Positions 1 through 8,619 are shown, numbered from the stretch's first letter. The stretch is 16,370 nt of DNA from Chloroflexota bacterium (GCA_021812735.1 JAKAMV010000124.1:1-16370); one strand, 5' to 3'. Translations and numbers: made by a program. The notes: a model not told the origin generated them from the letters alone.

Positions 1-140
1 CGTCCATTGCACGGATTGTCGCACGAAGCGGTCCGGGGCCCGGACTCCGGTCGCGACCCAGCAGATGAGCGCGGTGGTACGCTGCGGGCAGCGCGGCGCC
101 CCGGGGGAGCGGGGCCCCAGCGCAGGGAAGAGGGACAGGG

Positions 141-701
141 TTGGAGGCACGAGACCGGCGGCCGATGCGGCCGGCGCCCGGCGACCGCAGCGCATGGAGC
201 CACGGACCGATCGCCCGTGTGGCCGCGCGCCCGGTGGCCATGCCGGTGCCGTCCGCCATCCCCGCGTCGGTCCAGCCTGGGCGCCCGGACCTGTCGGGTC
301 AGCGGCCGTTGCCGCCGTTGCCGCCGTTGCCGCCACGAGGCGCGGTCCGCGTCCCCGTCACCGCCCGGTCGGGCGCGCCACTCCCGATGCGCCTCACCAC
401 GGCCGCGGCCATCCTGGCGCCGGGAGCCCGGCCCGACACGAGGCCGCCCGCCCGCAATGGCTTCGGGCTGCCCAGTCTCCGGCGGAATGTCTGCCCGCAC
501 TTCTACATGACCGGCTCGCGGGGTGCGATCCCGATCCAGGCGCCCCACCTGCTGAAGGGGCTGCTGCGCCAGCCGAGCAACATCTCCCGCTGTCAGCTCC
601 GGGGCGGCGTCCATCTGGACGAGGGCTATGTCAACGACGTGTGCCTGACGCCCCGCTTCAACCAGTGCGTCTTCTACGAGGACGAGCTGACCCGCGCGTG
701 A
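141..701 (+). CDS. Small proline-rich protein with C-terminal four-cysteine domain, unknown function
   Basis: I do not recognise a characterised family. The last ~70 residues look like a compact domain with four cysteines (about C118, C151, C168, C176 counted from the TTG at 141), spaced C-x32-C-x16-C-x7-C. It ends in a CLT-x5-C-x-FY pattern resembling small Cys domains common in Chloroflexota; metal or Fe-S binding is possible but unproven. The first ~115 residues are Pro/Ala/Arg-rich and probably disordered, including a PLPPLPPLPP run. Strong G/C preference at third positions in this frame argues that this part is translated. The start is uncertain: TTG 141 has AGGGA just upstream, while ATG 165, 234 and 387 are alternatives. 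The stop overlaps the folC GTG by 4 nt, which suggests translational coupling and co-expression with folate genes. Confidence 0.55.
   Translation: MEARDRRPMRPAPGDRSAWSHGPIARVAARPVAMPVPSAIPASVQPGRPDLSGQRPLPPLPPLPPRGAVRVPVTARSGAPLPMRLTTAAAILAPGARPDTRPPARNGFGLPSLRRNVCPHFYMTGSRGAIPIQAPHLLKGLLRQPSNISRCQLRGGVHLDEGYVNDVCLTPRFNQCVFYEDELTRA
308..334 (+). repeat. Triple 9-nt tandem repeat encoding Leu-Pro-Pro units
   Basis: Three perfect consecutive copies of GTTGCCGCC lie inside the small protein gene and encode a PLPPLPPLPP stretch. This looks like in-frame slippage within a disordered linker. Polyproline runs of this kind often need EF-P for efficient translation (family knowledge). Confidence 0.75.
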
Positions 702-2059
702 GCACCGCTGAGCTGACCTACGCGGAGGCCCTCGCGGCGCTCGAGGCCCGCGGCCGCTTCGGCATCCGCCTCGGGCTCGGGCGCGTCCGCGCCCTGCTCC
801 GGGCGATGGGCGACCCGCAGGAGCGGGTGCGGGGGGCGCTGGTTGCGGGGACCAACGGCAAGGGCAGTGTCATCGCGCTGGCCGGCTCGGCCCTCCGGGC
901 CGCCGGGTACCGCATCGGCGAGACGCCCAAGCCGCACCTGGTCAGTTATCGGGAGCGGATCGTCGTCGACGGCTGCCCGATCGCGCCTCGCGACTTCACG
1001 CGGCTGGTGCAGGCTGTCGTCCCGGCGGCCGACGGCGTGTCGCGCCGACTCGGCCCGCCGACCGAGTTCGAGCTGCTGACGGCCATGATGTTCCGCCACT
1101 TCGCGGGCGCTGAGCTGGACCTGGCTCTGGTCGAGGTCGGCCTGGGCGGCCGCCTCGACGCGACGAACGCGTGGGACGGCGGCGTGGCGGTGCTCACGAA
1201 CGTCGCCCTCGACCACACCGACCGGCTCGGATCGACGATCGCGGCGATCGCCCGCGAGAAGTCGGCGATCGTCAAGCGCGGTGACCGGGCGGTCACGGGC
1301 GCGGACGGCGAGGCGCTCGCGATCCTGCGGCGCCGCTGCGCGCGGATCGGGGTGCCGCTTGCGCTCGCGCCCCGGGCGCCACTGCTCGGCTGGGACCGCG
1401 ACGCGCTCACGGTGGACCTGCCGCGGCTTGGCCCCACCGAGATCGGCCTGCGCGGCCGTCACCAGGCCGCCAATGCCGCCGTGGCGGATGCGCTGCTCGA
1501 CGCCCTCGGCGAGGCGGGGATCGCGGCGGTCCCCGACGACGCCCGCCGGCGCGGCTACCGGGCCGCGCGCTGGCCGGGCCGCCTGGAGCTCATCGAGTCC
1601 CGCGGGCCGCGCGGCGCCCGGGAGGTGCTGCTCGACGGCGCACACAACCCTGCCGGGGCCGCCGCCCTGGCGACCGCCCTCGAGGATCTCCGTCCGTTCA
1701 TGACCGGCGCCGACGAGAGGCCGCCGGCGCCGCTGGTCGTGGTCTGGGCGGCGATGGCGGACAAGGACGTGGCCGGGACGGTCGCCGCTGCGGCGCGTTC
1801 GAGCGCCCTCGTCAACGCCACCGTCATCTGCACCGCGCCCGACCTGCCCCGCGCCCTCGGCCCGGACGCCCTCGCTGCCGCCTGGACGCAGGCGGGCGCA
1901 CCCGGCCTCCGTGTCCGCACCGCGGCGTCGCCCGAGGCGGCCCTCGACCTGGCCCTCAGCCTGCCCGGCGGCCCCGTGGTGGTGGGTGGGTCCCTGTACC
2001 TCGTCGGCGCGGCCAGAGCCAGGCTCGTCGACGACCCGGCCCTGAAGGATCCCGCATGA
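698..2059 (+). CDS. folC: FolC: bifunctional dihydrofolate/folylpolyglutamate synthase
   Basis: ATP-dependent Mur-ligase-family enzyme. It adds glutamate to dihydropteroate and then extends the polyglutamate tail of folates in the cytoplasm. The 453-residue product is of normal family length. Visible motifs are the P-loop GTNGKGS (51-57), the EVGLGGRLDATN signature (about 146-157), ALDHTDRLG followed by REKSAIVKRG (about 169-195), and DGAHNP (313-318) opening the C-terminal domain. I chose the GTG at 698 because family homology begins within a few residues of it and because it overlaps the preceding stop as GTGA. The open frame runs further upstream to 65, but that stretch is not FolC-like. 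The stop overlaps the folP ATG (ATGA). Second gene of a coupled four-gene operon. Confidence 0.95.
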   Translation: MSTAELTYAEALAALEARGRFGIRLGLGRVRALLRAMGDPQERVRGALVAGTNGKGSVIALAGSALRAAGYRIGETPKPHLVSYRERIVVDGCPIAPRDFTRLVQAVVPAADGVSRRLGPPTEFELLTAMMFRHFAGAELDLALVEVGLGGRLDATNAWDGGVAVLTNVALDHTDRLGSTIAAIAREKSAIVKRGDRAVTGADGEALAILRRRCARIGVPLALAPRAPLLGWDRDALTVDLPRLGPTEIGLRGRHQAANAAVADALLDALGEAGIAAVPDDARRRGYRAARWPGRLELIESRGPRGAREVLLDGAHNPAGAAALATALEDLRPFMTGADERPPAPLVVVWAAMADKDVAGTVAAAARSSALVNATVICTAPDLPRALGPDALAAAWTQAGAPGLRVRTAASPEAALDLALSLPGGPVVVGGSLYLVGAARARLVDDPALKDPA

Positions 2060-3060
2060 GTGCCGATCGACCGACGCCTCCCGACCGAGACCTTCCCGAG
2101 GACCGGAGCGTGGTCGCGGCTCGGCCGGACCTCGGGGGCGGCGCGGCCACGCCCTCGTTCGCCCTGCCGCCGGACGCCGCCCCCGGGTTGCCCGGCGCGC
2201 CGGCGCCGATGGCGATCGGCCCCCGCACCTTCGCCTGGGGCGAGCGGACATTCGTGATGGGGATCCTCAACATCACGCCCGACTCGTTCTCCGGCGACGG
2301 GCTCCTCGGCGCGGGCGACCCGGTCGGGGCCGCCGTCGCACAGGCCCAGCGGATGGTCGCGGAGGGCGCTGACCTGCTCGATGTGGGCGGCGCGTCGTCG
2401 CGACCCGGCCACGCGCCGCTCAGCATCGACGAGGAGACTGCCCGCGTGGTGCCCGTGATCCGCGCGCTGGCGGCCGAGCTTCCGGCGACGCCCATCTCCA
2501 TCGACACCACCAGCCCCGCTGTGGCAGCCGCCGCGGTCAGCGCCGGCGCCGCCCTGCTCAACGATGTCTGGGGCGTGGCTGACGACCCGGGCATGATCTG
2601 CCTCGCCGCCGAGCGCGGCATCCCCATCGTGCTGATGCACAACCGCGGCGAGCCGCGCTACCGCAACCTGCTCGCCGAGGTGGTCTCCGACCTGTGGCAG
2701 GCGCTGGAGCGGGCCGTCGATGCCGGCGTGCCGTGGGGCCACCTCCTCGTGGACCCAGGCTTCGGCTTCGGCAAGACGCCCGACCACAACCTCGCGCTGT
2801 TGGCCGGGCTGGCGTCGCTGCGGGTCCTCGGCAGGCCCGTCCTGCTGGGCACCTCGCGGAAGTCGACGCTGGGCAAGGTGCTCGACCTGCCGCCCGACCA
2901 GCGGGTGGAGGCGACCGTCGCCACGACGGTCCTCGGCGTCACGGCCGGTGCCGCGGACATCGTGCGCGTCCACGACGTCCGCGAGAACGCGCGGGCGGCG
3001 CGCACTGTCGATGCCGTCGTGCGCGGCTGGCGGCCCTCTGGCTGGGGCGAGTCGCGATGA
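2056..3060 (+). CDS. folP: FolP: dihydropteroate synthase
   Basis: Condenses 6-hydroxymethyl-7,8-dihydropterin diphosphate with p-aminobenzoate to give dihydropteroate; this is the sulfonamide target. TIM-barrel motifs are in order: GILNITPDSFS (69-79), DVGGASSRPG (109-118, the pABA loop, with Ser where Thr is usual), SIDTT (148-152), LLNDVWG (167-173), VLMHN (192-196), VDPGFGFGKT (232-241), GTSRKS (265-270) and VRVHDV (303-308). All expected pterin and phosphate ligands appear present (N72, D150, N169, D233, K240, R268, H306). At 334 residues it is about 50 longer than usual because of a Pro/Ala/Gly-rich N-terminal extension (residues 1 to about 55). The start at ATG 2056 overlaps the folC stop. 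A later start near residue 52 (ATG) would remove the extension but lose the overlap. The stop overlaps the folB ATG. Confidence 0.95.
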   Translation: MSADRPTPPDRDLPEDRSVVAARPDLGGGAATPSFALPPDAAPGLPGAPAPMAIGPRTFAWGERTFVMGILNITPDSFSGDGLLGAGDPVGAAVAQAQRMVAEGADLLDVGGASSRPGHAPLSIDEETARVVPVIRALAAELPATPISIDTTSPAVAAAAVSAGAALLNDVWGVADDPGMICLAAERGIPIVLMHNRGEPRYRNLLAEVVSDLWQALERAVDAGVPWGHLLVDPGFGFGKTPDHNLALLAGLASLRVLGRPVLLGTSRKSTLGKVLDLPPDQRVEATVATTVLGVTAGAADIVRVHDVRENARAARTVDAVVRGWRPSGWGESR

Positions 3061-3428
3061 GCGACCGCATCCTGCTCGAGGGCATGACCTTCGAGGGCAC
3101 CCACGGGGTGTACCCCGAGGAGCAGGTCACGCCGCAGCCGTTCGAGGTGGACGTCGAGCTGGCGCTCAACCTCCAGCCGGCGGGCCTGTCGGACGACCTC
3201 GCGCTGACGGCCGACTACGGCCGCGTCTTCGACGCGTGCCGCCAGGTGGTGGAGTCAACCCGGTTCAACCTGATCGAGGCGCTGGCCGAGGCCATCGCCG
3301 AGGAGCTGCTGGCCGGCTTCCCGATGGTCGACTCGGTCACGGTGCGCGTCCGCAAGCCCAACGTCGACCTGGGCGGGCCGTTCCGCAGCGCCGGGATCGA
3401 GATCCGCCGTCGGCGTCGGACGCTGTAG
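3057..3428 (+). CDS. folB: FolB: dihydroneopterin aldolase
   Basis: Cleaves 7,8-dihydroneopterin to 6-hydroxymethyl-7,8-dihydropterin and glycolaldehyde, just upstream of FolK in folate synthesis. At 123 residues it has the normal size for this homo-octameric tunnelling-fold enzyme. Family features are GTHGVYPEEQ (14-23, with the pterin-binding Glu at 21/22), TADYGRV (51-57, Tyr54) and VRVRKPNVDLGG (96-107), with Lys100 as the catalytic lysine. The start ATG overlaps the folP stop by 4 nt. The usual next partner, folK, is absent: the following gene is on the opposite strand. Confidence 0.93.
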   Translation: MSDRILLEGMTFEGTHGVYPEEQVTPQPFEVDVELALNLQPAGLSDDLALTADYGRVFDACRQVVESTRFNLIEALAEAIAEELLAGFPMVDSVTVRVRKPNVDLGGPFRSAGIEIRRRRRTL

Positions 3429-3459
3429 CCGGCCTCCACGACCGCCCGCACCCCCCGCT

Positions 3460-3520
3460 CGCTCGGGCGCCCGAGCGAAGGCGCCCCGCCCGGGGGGTAG
3501 GCGAGGCGCCATTCGCTCGG
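3460..3520. terminator. Bidirectional hairpin between convergent folB and htrA
   Basis: CCGAGCGAAGGCGCC (3471-3485) pairs with GGCGCCATTCGCTCGG (3505-3520) with one bulged A. An inner CGCC/GGCG stem (3487-3490/3500-3503) extends it. The left arm also lies in a competing perfect 18-nt palindrome (3460-3477, CGCTCGGGC|GCCCGAGCG). No T-run follows on either side, so this is a structural terminator call typical of GC-rich genomes. Confidence 0.6.
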
Positions 3521-3556
3521 AGCGACGACGGGAGGGTGCTCGCCCTCAGCCCGCCG

Positions 3557-5095
<1,539 letters not shown>

Positions 5096-5175
5096 CGCGC
5101 GATGGTCTTTCGTCCTCTGCAGGGCCGGGGATCCGGGCACCGTGCCCTGATGCTCACAGGGTGCCTCACGCCGAT

Positions 5176-6879
5176 TCAGGCGTGCTCAGCACCGGGTGAA
5201 GAATCATCCACCTTCTGCTGAGAATCCGCTGAAGGCCGCGTCGGCCGAGCGGAGTCGAGGTCCGGATCGCGGGGGAGCGTGACCACGAAGCGGGCGCCGT
5301 GCCCCACCCGGCTCTCCACCTCGATGGTGCCGTGGTGCATGTCGACGATGGACTTCACGATCGCGAGCCCCAGCCCCGAGCCCGTGCCGCGCGCCTCGTT
5401 CGCCTGCGAGCCGCGGTAGAAGCGGTCGAAGATCCGGGGCAGCTCGGCCGGGTGGATCCCGACCCCGGTGTCCGCAACCTCGATCCGGGCGCCGCCGTCC
5501 GGCTCGCGCGTGGCGGCGACCCGCACCTCGCCGCCCCGCTCAGTGAACTTGAGCGCGTTGCCCACCAGATTGCCCACGACCTGGCCGATCCGCGGCCCGT
5601 CGTGGCTGATGCGCAGCGGGCGGTCGGGAAGCGACGTGGTCAGCGTGATGCCCTTCCGCTCGGCGGTGGCCAGGTGCTGTTCCACCGCGGACTCGATGGT
5701 GCCGCGGACGTCGTCGGGGCGCAGGTCGAGCAGCACGAGCCCAGAGTCGAGCTTCGAGAGCTCGAGCAGGTTGTGGGCCAGCCAGTCGAGCCGGTCGAGC
5801 TGCGCAGCCGAGGAGTCGAGGAACTCCTGGCGCGCGGACGGGTCCTTGCCCGCCGGCCCCTGGAGCAGCTCGATGAACGTGTTCATCGCGGCGATCGGCG
5901 TCCGCAGCTCGTGGGACACGTCGGCCAGGAAGTCGCGGCTCCGGTCCCGGTCGCCGCGGATGATCTCGACGCTCTGCTCCAGCCGACTGGCCATCGTGTT
6001 GAACTGCTCGGAGAGCGCCTGGAGCTCGAGGGTTCCGGATTCGTCCTCCACGTTCACCCGCGCGGTGAGGTCGCCCTCGGCGACGCGCCTGGAGGCCTCG
6101 GTGAGGCGCACCACCGGGGTTGCGAAGCGGTGGGCCACGAAGGACGCCACCAGCACCGCCACGGCCACGGCCACCAACGCCATGACCAGCAGCAGCCCCG
6201 TGATCGAGGTCAGCGTCGAGGCCCGGCTGGTGTACGGGTTCGACAGCCGCACCTCGAGGCCCCAGGACTGGACAGCGTTGGCGCGCGCGATCGGCTGGGT
6301 GGCGGGGGCAATCGCCGGATCGCGCGCCTGCCCGCGGTCCGGCTGGCCGGTGAAGGTGGCGGAGAAGGAGAGGTTCGGGTCGGGGCTGGGTACGAGGACC
6401 CCGGCCGCGTCGGGATACGCCGCGCCGAACGTGACGGTCACGTCCGCCTGGGCCACGTCGTTGGCCGCCAGCTGGAGCAGCCCGCGGTCCTTGAGCAGGG
6501 CCGCCACATCGGGGTTCAGCTCCAGCTTGCCGGCCACGCTCGCCACCACGGCGCCGGAGCCCGCCTCGTCGGAGATGAACCGCTCGAGGACCACGGCCGT
6601 GGCGTACGCGTGGAGCCGTAGGCCCTGCTCCTCCTGCTGGCGGAAGAAGTCGTCGAGCCGGTTGATGATCACCGGTGAGATCAGGCCGAGCGTGACCGCC
6701 ACCACAGCCACGAACGCGATGGTCAGGCGGCTCTGGAAGGAGCGTGGCACGGACGGGCGCGGGGGGTGCACCTCCCAGCGCCGCTGCTCGATCGCCGGCG
6801 CGTCGATGGGTGTGCCGCCCGGACGGGGGCCGGAAGGCGCGGCCTTCTCGAGCGGTCCGGACGCGCTGCGCCCGCGCAC
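5176..6879 (-). CDS. Sensor histidine kinase (HAMP-HisKA-HATPase)
   Basis: Membrane sensor kinase of 567 residues that phosphorylates the adjacent response regulator. Layout: Pro-rich N-terminus (1-50), TM1 (about 52-72), extracytoplasmic sensor region (about 73-225) without a recognised fold, TM2 (about 225-247), HAMP (about 248-300), and HisKA with H-box SHELRTP (322-328, phosphorylated H323). The HATPase domain follows, with N-box NLVGNALKFT (437-446), G1 DTGVGI (470-475), F-box FDRFYRG and G2 GTGSGLGL (498-505). All catalytic boxes are intact. The GTG start lies 1 nt after the regulator stop, so the two are almost certainly cotranscribed. The ligand or stress sensed cannot be read from sequence; the HtrA neighbour suggests envelope stress. 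Confidence 0.94.
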   Translation of the reverse strand: MRGRSASGPLEKAAPSGPRPGGTPIDAPAIEQRRWEVHPPRPSVPRSFQSRLTIAFVAVVAVTLGLISPVIINRLDDFFRQQEEQGLRLHAYATAVVLERFISDEAGSGAVVASVAGKLELNPDVAALLKDRGLLQLAANDVAQADVTVTFGAAYPDAAGVLVPSPDPNLSFSATFTGQPDRGQARDPAIAPATQPIARANAVQSWGLEVRLSNPYTSRASTLTSITGLLLVMALVAVAVAVLVASFVAHRFATPVVRLTEASRRVAEGDLTARVNVEDESGTLELQALSEQFNTMASRLEQSVEIIRGDRDRSRDFLADVSHELRTPIAAMNTFIELLQGPAGKDPSARQEFLDSSAAQLDRLDWLAHNLLELSKLDSGLVLLDLRPDDVRGTIESAVEQHLATAERKGITLTTSLPDRPLRISHDGPRIGQVVGNLVGNALKFTERGGEVRVAATREPDGGARIEVADTGVGIHPAELPRIFDRFYRGSQANEARGTGSGLGLAIVKSIVDMHHGTIEVESRVGHGARFVVTLPRDPDLDSARPTRPSADSQQKVDDSSPGAEHA

Positions 6880-6880
6880 G

Positions 6881-7579
6881 TCAGCGCTCGGCGAACTGGT
6901 AGCCGGCCCCGCGCACGGTGAGCACGAAGCGCGGCAGCGAGGGGTCGTCCTCGATCTTCTCCCGCAGGTGGCTCACGTGGACGTTGATCGTCTTCTCGTC
7001 CTGGTCGAGGGCCTCGTAGTCGCGCAGGAGCTCGAGCAGCTCGCGCCGGGAGAAGACCCGTCCGGGGCGGCCGGCGAGGTGGCGGAGGATCTCGAACTCA
7101 GTCGCGGTCAGCGCGATCCGCCGATTGCCGCGCTGGACGCGTCGACGCTCGAGGTCGATGATCAGGTCGTCGTGCCGGATGACGCGGCCGCCGGCGGCGT
7201 TCGCGAGATCGCCGTAGGCCCGGCGCAGCAGGGCCCGGATCCGGCTCATGAGCTCCCGCAGAGCGAACGGCTTGGTCACGTAGTCGTCGGCGCCGAGCTC
7301 GAGGCCCACCACCTTGTCGAACTCATCGCCGCGTGCGGTGAGGAACAGAACCGGCGCCTTGGATCCAGCGCCGCGGAGGCGCCGCAGGACCTCGAAGCCA
7401 TCGATTCCGGGCAGCCGCACGTCGAGCACGATGAGGTCGGGCGCCTGGTTGGTGGCGAACTCCAGGCCCTCCTCGCCGGAGCGGGCGACCGTCACCTCGT
7501 AGCCCTCCTGCTGCAGGGCGTACTGAATGCCTCGCGCGACGGCGAACTCGTCCTCGACGATCAGGATGGTGGATGCCAC
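6881..7579 (-). CDS. OmpR/PhoB-family response regulator
   Basis: DNA-binding partner of the downstream kinase, 232 residues. The receiver domain (about 4-118) has the acidic pair E9/D10, phospho-acceptor D53 in VLDVRLPG, T81 and K103 (DDYVTKPF). The winged-helix effector domain (about 131-230) has LTATEFEILRHLA, the INVHVSHLREKI recognition helix region and the terminal RGAGYQF wing. The start is the GTG at 7577-7579, directly before STILIVEDE, where receiver homology begins; the frame is open much further upstream but that part is non-homologous. There is no Shine-Dalgarno, yet a -10-like TAGCAT ends 7 nt upstream, consistent with a leaderless message. The direct repeats at 7643-7684 could be its own binding sites. 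Confidence 0.95.
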   Translation of the reverse strand: MASTILIVEDEFAVARGIQYALQQEGYEVTVARSGEEGLEFATNQAPDLIVLDVRLPGIDGFEVLRRLRGAGSKAPVLFLTARGDEFDKVVGLELGADDYVTKPFALRELMSRIRALLRRAYGDLANAAGGRVIRHDDLIIDLERRRVQRGNRRIALTATEFEILRHLAGRPGRVFSRRELLELLRDYEALDQDEKTINVHVSHLREKIEDDPSLPRFVLTVRGAGYQFAER

Positions 7580-7586
7580 GGCCGGG

Positions 7587-7592
7587 ATGCTA
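7587..7592 (-). promoter_or_regulatory. Putative -10 element of a leaderless promoter for the response regulator
   Basis: On the - strand TAGCAT lies 7 nt before the GTG start, the distance expected if transcription begins at the start codon. No ribosome binding site is present. No clear -35 is visible, which would fit an activated promoter. Inference from spacing only. Confidence 0.45.
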
Positions 7593-7642
7593 CACCGGCT
7601 CGCCGATCTCGCGTTCGGGCTGCTGCCGTCCTCCTGGGGCGG

Positions 7643-7684
7643 AGGGACATCCTGCGGCGGAGGAGGGACATCCTGCGGCGGAGG
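7643..7684. repeat. Two perfect 21-nt tandem direct repeats in divergent spacer
   Basis: Two identical adjacent 21-nt units (7643-7663, 7664-7684), each AGGGACATCCTGCGGCGG followed by AGG. The 21-nt period equals two helical turns, so both copies face the same side of DNA, as OmpR-family regulators usually require. The pair lies about 50 nt upstream of the regulator's putative -10 and just upstream of the bL25 promoter candidate. Confidence 0.85.
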
Positions 7685-7695
7685 CGGGCCGCGAG

Positions 7696-7704
7696 TGCTA
7701 GGCT
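7696..7704 (+). promoter_or_regulatory. Putative extended -10 promoter for bL25
   Basis: TGCTAGGCT contains TG plus a TAnnnT-like -10 hexamer (TAGGCT, 7699-7704). It is the most promoter-like string in this GC-rich spacer and would give a leader of about 80 nt. No convincing -35. Weak call. Confidence 0.3.
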
Positions 7705-7721
7705 CGCCCGCGAGGGCGAAC

Positions 7722-7771
7722 GACGGGTGCCCGCCCGTCTCCCCGACCATGGGGCCCGACCGTCGTCGGGC
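7722..7771 (+). promoter_or_regulatory. Two-hairpin 5' leader of bL25
   Basis: GACGGG (7722-7727) pairs with CCCGTC (7734-7739) across a 6-nt loop. GCCCGAC (7754-7760) pairs with GTCGGGC (7765-7771) across a 4-nt CGTC loop. Both lie between the putative promoter and the ribosome site. They could form an autoregulatory r-protein leader; this is unproven. Confidence 0.4.
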
Positions 7772-7780
7772 TCGCGAGCG

Positions 7781-7786
7781 AGGAGG
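7781..7786 (+). promoter_or_regulatory. Strong Shine-Dalgarno AGGAGG fixing the bL25 GTG start
   Basis: A full AGGAGG sits 6 nt before the GTG at 7793. The frame is open far upstream, so this site decides the start. Confidence 0.9.
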
Positions 7787-7792
7787 ACGAAC

Positions 7793-8437
7793 GTGTCCGA
7801 CCGACCGCGCCTCGAGGCGACGACGCGCAGTGACTCCGGGAAGGGCGCGGCCGCCCGGCTGCGACGCGATGGCAGGCTCCCCGCGGTGCTGTTCGGCCAC
7901 GGGCTGGCGAGCCAGCCGCTCTCGGTGGACGCTCACGAGTTCGCCGTGCTCCGTCGGCACGCCGGTGCAACCACTCTGGTGGACCTCTCGGTCGACGGCC
8001 ACAAGCCGCGTGCCGTGCTCATCCACGGGGTCCAGCACCACAAGGTCAACCACCACCCCCTCCACGTGGACCTCTTCGTCGTCCGCATGACCGAGGAGCT
8101 GACCGCTGAAGTGCCGCTCATCGGCAGCGGCGTCGCCCCCGCCACCGAGCTCGGCGGGACGCTCGTCCACCCCGTGAGCACGGTGAAGGTGCGCGCGTTG
8201 CCGGCGGATCTCCCCGAGGCCATCCACTACGACCTGTCGCCGCTCAAGGACTTCGACCACGTGATCACGGTGGGCGACCTCGCCGCCCCGCGTGGCGTGA
8301 CGATCCACGCCGACGCGAGCGAGGTGGTCGCCCGCGTGCTCGCCCCACGTGTTGAGGAGATCCCGGTCGAAGCTGCAGAGGCGCCTGCCGAGGTGGCCCC
8401 GGCGGCTGCCGGTGGAGAGGCGCCTGTCGCGAGCTGA
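7793..8437 (+). CDS. rplY: Large ribosomal subunit protein bL25 (CTC/TL5 type)
   Basis: Binds 5S rRNA in the 50S subunit. At 214 residues it is the long general-stress (CTC) form rather than the short E. coli form. The N-terminal 5S-binding domain (about 1-92) shows GKGAAARLRRDGRLPAVLFGHG (family signature, about 17-38) and the VQHHKVNHHPLHVDLFVV strand. The C-terminal beta domain (about 95-185) follows, including LPADLPEAIHYDLSPL. It ends in an acidic, Ala/Pro/Glu-rich tail. The His-rich HHKVNHH segment is more histidine-dense than the usual VQRHPV-type sequence. The pth gene that often follows bL25 is absent; the next gene is convergent. Confidence 0.93.
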   Translation: MSDRPRLEATTRSDSGKGAAARLRRDGRLPAVLFGHGLASQPLSVDAHEFAVLRRHAGATTLVDLSVDGHKPRAVLIHGVQHHKVNHHPLHVDLFVVRMTEELTAEVPLIGSGVAPATELGGTLVHPVSTVKVRALPADLPEAIHYDLSPLKDFDHVITVGDLAAPRGVTIHADASEVVARVLAPRVEEIPVEAAEAPAEVAPAAAGGEAPVAS

Positions 8438-8455
8438 CCGCGGCATCCGACCTCC

Positions 8456-8512
8456 GCCGCGACCGCCTGCCGGGGGCGGTGGCGGCGCAGCGGAACGCCC
8501 GGCCCCCGTTCC
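8456..8512 (+). terminator. Terminator-like hairpins after bL25
   Basis: GCCGCgACCGCC (8456-8467) pairs with GGCGGTgGCGGC (8475-8486), an 11-bp stem with one G-G mismatch. A second stem follows: GGAACG (8492-8497) with CGTTCC (8507-8512). No T-run. The position between convergent genes supports a terminator role. The remaining spacer to 8619 shows nothing clear. Confidence 0.5.
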
Positions 8513-8619
8513 TTCGTGCCGCCCGTGGCGGTGCAGTGGGGGGTCGCGGACGTCGAGCCACGCTCAGCGGGTGTGCGCAATACCGCCGGGGTCGGCAGGT
8601 GTGCCGGATCTGGCGCTTG

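Noticed and set aside
65..697. N-terminal extension of folC to position 65
   Set aside because: The upstream part has no FolC homology, and the GTG at 698 fits both the family start and the stop/start overlap.
674..2251. Long open frame antisense to folC
   Set aside because: Arg/Gly-rich low-complexity translation with no domain. A shadow of the GC-rich folC codon pattern, which has intact motifs.
5096..5140. Upstream GTG start for htrA
   Set aside because: It would add 15 unremarkable residues with no ribosome site. ATG 5095 is preferred, though not certain.
7643..7684. CRISPR-like repeat
   Set aside because: Only two adjacent copies with no spacer between them; a tandem direct repeat, not an array.
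5299..7792. Long + strand frames antisense to the kinase and regulator, continuous with bL25
   Set aside because: The kinase and regulator motifs are intact on the - strand, and bL25 starts at the AGGAGG-preceded GTG at 7793.
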